Assembly: GCA_902363145.1 (NCBI GenBank)
Contig: CABIZB010000001.1
Coordinates: 1-64,000 of the forward strand
Length of the DNA: 64,000 nucleotides
Direction: 5' to 3'
Source of the DNA: Oscillospiraceae bacterium
GTDB lineage: Bacteria; Bacillota; Clostridia; Oscillospirales; Ruminococcaceae
Shown: in pieces, positions 60,226-64,000 of the stretch
How positions within the stretch are numbered: the first letter of the stretch is position 1
Layout: every line of letters begins with the position of its first letter
Made by a program: the position numbers and the translations under genes
The notes under the pieces: model-generated
Told to the model about the DNA's origin: nothing
Database searches by the model: none
The model's input: only the letters and a program-made list of their open reading frames with translations

Positions 60226-61572
60226 TTATTCCAGCTCCACATTCTTTTTCCGCTCCTGCTCCGGCTGCGGCGGGGAAAGAAAATCCTCCACATTCTGACG
60301 CATGGCAGCATAGTCCTGTTCTTTCCGCTGGGCTTTCTGCAATTCAGCTTTTAGAATGGCTTTTCTTGCGTTGAGCTCGTCTATTTCGGCCTGCATCCGC
60401 TCTGTGGCAGGCAGCGGAACCGCACCCAGCCGCTTACACTCCCTGGCGGCGGCTTCAAAAAGGATGATCTCGCTCTCATGCCCTCGCAGAAACTTTTCCT
60501 TATCCCTGGACGCCTTATAGCGGTCATAGATTGGCTTGAGCTGGCGGTAGGCGGCGACGTGCTTCATCTTCAAGGCCAGCTCGTCGATTTTCGCCCCGGT
60601 ATCCCGAAGGTCCGCTTTCAGCCGGGCAGCGGAGGCGGATGCCACCTCGCACCGATCCAACAATTCTTCATAACTGCCGATACCATGCTCCGTCAAAAAG
60701 TTGGAGGTATCCGCGATCCGTTTCAGATTTTCGATGGTCGCCCAGCGGCGATAGCCTGCACTCTGCTGCGCCTTGATGTTGTTCTGGATATCAATGAGCA
60801 GACTGATCTTTCCATTCTGCTGTTTCGGTTGGCGGGAAGGTCTGGCGCGTCCGGCAATCCGGGCGGCAAGGGCTTCTTCGGTGTAGTCCATCCCCAAGGT
60901 TTTCAGACGGGTAAACCGTTCCTGATCCGGCGCTCTGGCGGAGATATATTTGCCACGCTTGATCTCATAGCCTTCTCTCTGCAGGCGGCGAAGCAGTTCT
61001 TCCAGGTTGGAACAGGCTGGCAGGAGCCGGTCAATAGCAGCTTTCAGCTTCGCCTTATAACTGGTGCCGTTTTGCGTGGTCTGATGTTCAATATAGCTTT
61101 TGCCCTTGTCCTGTCCGGGGATGATGACGGACAGACCGTGTTCTTTGCAAAGCCTGTCCGAAGTGCGGCGGATGAAGTGATAGCTCCGCTTATTGGAGTG
61201 ATAGTGCTTGTGATCCTGAAAGCTGACCGCATTGAAAATCAAGTGGTTATGAACATGATCTTTGTCTATGTGGGTGGTAAGTACAAATTCATACTTGCCG
61301 CCCAAGATTTCTTTTGCAAGTTCCATGCCTATTTCATGGGCCTGTTCCGGCGTAACCTCCCCAGGCTGAAAGGCTTGGATCAGGTGTCGGCCCAGGTTCG
61401 TTCCCTTGTCGATGGCATGGCGGCGGGTCCAGGCAAATTCGATATCCGCAGTTTCGACGGAGCAGCCATAGGCGGATACCAGGAGCTTCCCGTCTGTTTT
61501 CTCCGGGTTGCAGATATAGTCAATGGCTGCTTTCAGCGTTGACTTGATAGGATGTGTCTTTGTAACTGCCAT
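60226..61572 (-). CDS. Relaxase of the ICE (MOBP-type)
   Basis: 448 aa, minus strand. MAVTKTHPIKSTLKAAIDYI start and metal-binding THIDKDHVHNHLIFNAVS (near 110) are diagnostic. It initiates ICE transfer at an oriT probably in 61863-62115. It overlaps mobC by 40 bases and runs opposite to the secretion genes. Confidence 0.9.
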   Translation of the reverse strand: MAVTKTHPIKSTLKAAIDYICNPEKTDGKLLVSAYGCSVETADIEFAWTRRHAIDKGTNLGRHLIQAFQPGEVTPEQAHEIGMELAKEILGGKYEFVLTTHIDKDHVHNHLIFNAVSFQDHKHYHSNKRSYHFIRRTSDRLCKEHGLSVIIPGQDKGKSYIEHQTTQNGTSYKAKLKAAIDRLLPACSNLEELLRRLQREGYEIKRGKYISARAPDQERFTRLKTLGMDYTEEALAARIAGRARPSRQPKQQNGKISLLIDIQNNIKAQQSAGYRRWATIENLKRIADTSNFLTEHGIGSYEELLDRCEVASASAARLKADLRDTGAKIDELALKMKHVAAYRQLKPIYDRYKASRDKEKFLRGHESEIILFEAAARECKRLGAVPLPATERMQAEIDELNARKAILKAELQKAQRKEQDYAAMRQNVEDFLSPPQPEQERKKNVELE

Positions 61573-61862
61573 ATCTCGTCCAGCCTTTCCCGTATCTCGT
61601 CCATGTCGGCCTGATACGCAGGACCTCCGGCGTTGATCCGCTTGGCGATCTGATTGATGTTCCGGCCGATGGCGGAAAGCTCTTTGGTGAACGCCTTGAT
61701 ATCTGCGGTATCTGTATAGATGATATACCCGTCAATCGCCATCTTGCGGAGATAGGCACCGATCCGCTGGGTGGGGAGCTGAGCCATCTTCTGTTCAATC
61801 AAAGCCCGTTCCTCCGCCGTCACCGGGCAGCGAAGAACGATGGGCCGTTTCCTGTTCGCCAT
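61533..61862 (-). CDS. MobC relaxosome protein of the ICE
   Basis: 109 aa, minus strand. Ribbon-helix-helix start (PIVLRCPVTAEERALIEQKM) and IGRNINQIAKRIN motif. Transcribed with the relaxase. Confidence 0.87.
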   Translation of the reverse strand: MANRKRPIVLRCPVTAEERALIEQKMAQLPTQRIGAYLRKMAIDGYIIYTDTADIKAFTKELSAIGRNINQIAKRINAGGPAYQADMDEIRERLDEIWQLQRHILSSQR

Positions 61863-62115
61863 AGCGGATACCTCCGTTTCTCATAAGGGTTTGGGATATC
61901 CCAACAAGCAGTTTTCTCTTTTCGGGCAAGGGACCTGAAAAGAAGAAAAATCCGCAAGTGTGGCTACACTTGCTGTGCTTGCTGACTACTTCGTACCCCC
62001 GTATTCCTTCCGCTACCCATACTACAATCTGAATGGGGCCTTTTGGCCACATCTGCGGATTTTGCAAAAGAAAAACGCCATGAACTACCTGTTCATAGCG
62101 TTCCTTACACCGTAT
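61863..62115. other. Gene-free palindrome-rich region, candidate ICE oriT
   Basis: It holds a perfect 14-bp palindrome TTGGGATATCCCAA (61891-61904), the stem GCAAGTGT/ACACTTGC (61954-61973) and long-range arms AAAATCCGCA / TGCGGATTTT (61948-61957, 62054-62063). Location beside mobC/relaxase supports a transfer origin or operators. Confidence 0.55.
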
Positions 62116-62505
62116 TCAATTTTCTCCCTCGCTGTCTGCTCTTGCATCCAGTAGCGCTTGCGCCGTTGCCGTAAGGATTTTGATTTCCGCATCCGTCAGC
62201 TCGTCCAACAGCGTTTCAAACTGCATACGCTCCGTAGACTTGCCCTCCATAGCTTCGCCATGAAGAATCTGATCCACGGAGATATGATACCGGGACATCA
62301 GCTCTAAGAATACCTGTACGCTGGGATGCTGTCCCTTATTCTCGATGTTGGCGAGATAGCGCGGCGAAATAAACAGCGCATCAGCTGCCTTATTCCGGGA
62401 TTCTTTCTGCTTTGTGCGCCCGGCTTTGATTGCTGCGCCATACGGCTTGAAGTCGATTTTCGCAACAGGCCGCTTATCTTTCTTCGTTCTTTTAGACATA
62501 TCCAT
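62116..62505 (-). CDS. XRE-family ICE regulator
   Basis: 129 aa, minus strand (ATG 62505; ATG 62499 also possible). HTH about 25-80 with NKAADALFISPRYLANIENK and VDQILHGE. It is divergent from the excisionase-like gene and probably controls the region between them. Confidence 0.82.
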   Translation of the reverse strand: MDMSKRTKKDKRPVAKIDFKPYGAAIKAGRTKQKESRNKAADALFISPRYLANIENKGQHPSVQVFLELMSRYHISVDQILHGEAMEGKSTERMQFETLLDELTDAEIKILTATAQALLDARADSEGEN

Positions 62506-62604
62506 TCACCCTACTACATTCTACTGTTCACCTCGTTTTCAAGGATATGCCTTATTAGTTCATTGTGTTAGCTTAAATACTTCCTATTATTCACATTCGG
62601 TCTA

Positions 62605-62633
62605 TTGCTATTATTCGTTTGACCGTATATAAT
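62605..62633 (+). promoter_or_regulatory. Promoter of the small HTH gene
   Basis: -35 TTGCTA (62605-62610), 17-bp spacer, -10 TATAAT (62628-62633), in the divergent region next to the XRE gene. Confidence 0.65.
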
Positions 62634-62673
62634 ATATCATGGTAGGTTTTAAACAGAAAGGACGGGTGCTTGT

Positions 62674-62859
62674 ATGGAATATGTATCTTGTGCGGAAGTG
62701 GCGGCAAAATGGGGCATTTCCGAAAGACGGGTGCAGAAACTTTGCGAGGGTGAGCGCATACCCGGCGCGGTAAAGTTCAGCCGCATTTGGTTGATACCCA
62801 AAGACGCGGAAAAGCCTGTTGACGGGAGAAGAATAGACAGTAAGATAATTGATAAATAG
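62674..62859 (+). CDS. Excisionase-like helix-turn-helix protein
   Basis: 61 aa. SCAEVAAKWGISERRVQKLC followed by a GERIPGAVKFSRIWLIPKDA wing, the layout of MerR-like excisionase/HTH_17 proteins. In ICEs such genes aid excision or regulate cargo; no integrase is adjacent within the window. Confidence 0.75.
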   Translation: MEYVSCAEVAAKWGISERRVQKLCEGERIPGAVKFSRIWLIPKDAEKPVDGRRIDSKIIDK

Positions 62860-62902
62860 TTGAAAAATGAGCACTACACTTAATTGTTAGGAGGTGTGTA
62901 AA

Positions 62903-63577
62903 GTGGGAGCAAAAATCTTAATCGCTGACGATGAAAGCGACATTGTTTCTATGCTCGGCAGCTTTTTTGAAAGCAAGGGCTTTCGTGTCCTGCCCGCTTT
63001 CAATGGTGCAGAAGCACTAAAGCAAGTGGAAAAACAACCGGATATTATTTTGCTTGACATCAATATGCCCGGAAAAGACGGGTTAGAAGTTTGCAAGCGT
63101 ATCCGCGATCACATATCCTGCCCGATCCTTTTTCTGACTGCTCGAATCGAAGATACAGATAAGGTAAAAGGCTTTACTGTTGGCGGCGATGATTACATTG
63201 TGAAGCCCTTTTCACTTATGGAACTTGAAGCGCGGGTGCGCGCTCATCTGCGCCGGGAAGCACGACACAATTTTGAAGCACAAGTCAAGTTTTCCGGTGA
63301 TTTGACGATTGACTATTCAGAACGTTGCTTGTTCTTTGGCGATAAGCGTGTCGGTCTTGCAAAAAAGGAATTTGATATTGTGGAACTGCTTTCTCAAAAT
63401 CCAGGACAGATCTTTGATAAAGAACGGATATATGAGCGTATTTGGGGTTATGACAGCGAGGGCGACAGCAGCGTTGTGGCAGAGCATATCCGCAGAATAC
63501 GATCCAAAATCGCGGCATATACCGACCGCATATATATTGAAACGGTTTGGGGGTGTGGATACAAATGGGTCAAGTAA
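62903..63577 (+). CDS. OmpR-family response regulator
   Basis: 224 aa from GTG 62903 (AGGAGG at 62889-62894). Receiver D52 (LLDINMP), K in VKPF, and a winged helix ending YIETVWGCGYKWVK. The type is like regulators of lantibiotic-immunity or VanR-type operons, but targets are not in view. It overlaps the kinase gene by 13 bases. Confidence 0.87.
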   Translation: MGAKILIADDESDIVSMLGSFFESKGFRVLPAFNGAEALKQVEKQPDIILLDINMPGKDGLEVCKRIRDHISCPILFLTARIEDTDKVKGFTVGGDDYIVKPFSLMELEARVRAHLRREARHNFEAQVKFSGDLTIDYSERCLFFGDKRVGLAKKEFDIVELLSQNPGQIFDKERIYERIWGYDSEGDSSVVAEHIRRIRSKIAAYTDRIYIETVWGCGYKWVK

Positions 63578-64000
63578 ATTGCCGCAAGCACTATTTATCT
63601 CTCCGAAAAAGCCTTGTTCTCTATATAATTGCCTTTGTTGTACTCGCAGTCTTTCTATCCGTAACGACTTTTTCAATCTGTGGTAGTGCTGCCGAAGGTA
63701 TCAGAGCATCTTATCCCCCGTCCGGCGAAAAATATTATTTGACAAATGAACAGGGGGAACAGTTGGGCGACGGCGCTTACATCGGGACAGTGCCCGTCCC
63801 GATGTCTAAAGAGGACGAGCGTACCATTGCGCTACTGGAGAAACTTCCCATTGTTGCAACTCCTATCTATTCTGCATTCTGTATTATCGCTGCTGCGCTG
63901 CTGTTTTACAGAAACAGGCTGAAAAAGCCGCTTGTGGAACTGCGGACTGCTTCTGAAAAAATAGCGAACAATGACTTGGACTTTTCAATCGACTATGATA
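63565..64000 (+). CDS. Sensor histidine kinase, 5' part (runs off window)
   Basis: 145 codons visible from ATG 63565. Two membrane helices (about 14-36 and 95-115) enclose a short extracellular loop, then a HAMP-like LKKPLVELRTASEKIANNDL. The catalytic part lies beyond the window. Confidence 0.8.
   Translation, partial: MGQVNCRKHYLSLRKSLVLYIIAFVVLAVFLSVTTFSICGSAAEGIRASYPPSGEKYYLTNEQGEQLGDGAYIGTVPVPMSKEDERTIALLEKLPIVATPIYSAFCIIAAALLFYRNRLKKPLVELRTASEKIANNDLDFSIDYD

Noticed and set aside
62903..64000. VanRS of a vancomycin-resistance operon
   Set aside because: Tn1549 relatives carry vanB, but only a generic OmpR-type regulator and partial kinase are visible; no van enzymes are in the window.
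1..64000. CRISPR array
   Set aside because: No regularly spaced 25-40 bp repeats or cas genes were seen; the short repeats at 22237 and 41720 are origin-like, not CRISPR.

Overview
This window looks like a chromosomal stretch of a gut-type Clostridia (Lachnospirales/Oscillospirales-like Firmicute). Shine-Dalgarno sites are of the AGGAGG type, TTG/GTG starts are common, and almost every gene belongs to the Tn1549-type conjugative-element gene pool seen in such bacteria. No unmistakable host housekeeping gene is present apart from a tRNA-Asn at the left edge. Assignments rest on motif recognition and hand-read junctions; no database search was run.

Layout. (1) 35-158: tRNA-Asn with terminator. 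(2) 247-5729: an AT-rich island of two operons, a radical SAM/SPASM enzyme + SDR dehydrogenase + membrane protein, and a nucleotide-binding-like protein + membrane protein + TPR-like peptide + AgrB + XRE regulator. Both promoters carry the same tandem 20-bp-period repeat at exactly the same distance from the -35 box, so they should form one regulon. This is the strongest candidate for an undescribed system. (3) 5801-64000: backbone of a large Tn1549-like ICE: sigma-like protein, PcfB, VirD4 coupling protein, Maff2, TrbL/VirB6-like, PrgI, VirB4, DUF3851, cytosine methyltransferase, NlpC/P60 hydrolase, PP-loop enzyme, DUF4315, DUF4366, topoisomerase III, ArdA, then relaxase/MobC, XRE, a small HTH protein and a two-component system running off the right end.

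The ICE backbone is interrupted by three serine-recombinase mobilizable elements. Element 1 (about 9427-22712, 13.3 kb) splits virD4 inside one glycine codon; removing it restores a 664-codon open gene. It carries a BceRS-AB-like two-component/ABC module, a MobV relaxase and a primase/VapE pair. Element A (about 23694-32864, 9.2 kb) splits the Maff2 gene; it carries an ECF sigma/anti-sigma pair, MobC and a MOBP relaxase, replisome-organizer/DnaC genes and TnpW. Element B (about 32892-43918, 11 kb) sits next to A and carries TnpV, a MerR/TipA-like regulator, a MOBQ relaxase, a second primase/VapE pair and its own recombinase. Maff2 scraps lie at the A/B junction and, inverted, at the right end of B, showing repeated use of this target.

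How it works together. The ICE could supply the type IV secretion apparatus, and the three inserted elements each bring a relaxase and a probable oriT that could use it. By sitting in virD4 and Maff2 they would silence the ICE until they excise. Separate cargo includes an AT-rich HEPN/zinc-ribbon gene (58817-59761) with its own promoter and terminator, and the ArdA antirestriction gene. The methyltransferase appears to carry two compensating frameshifts.
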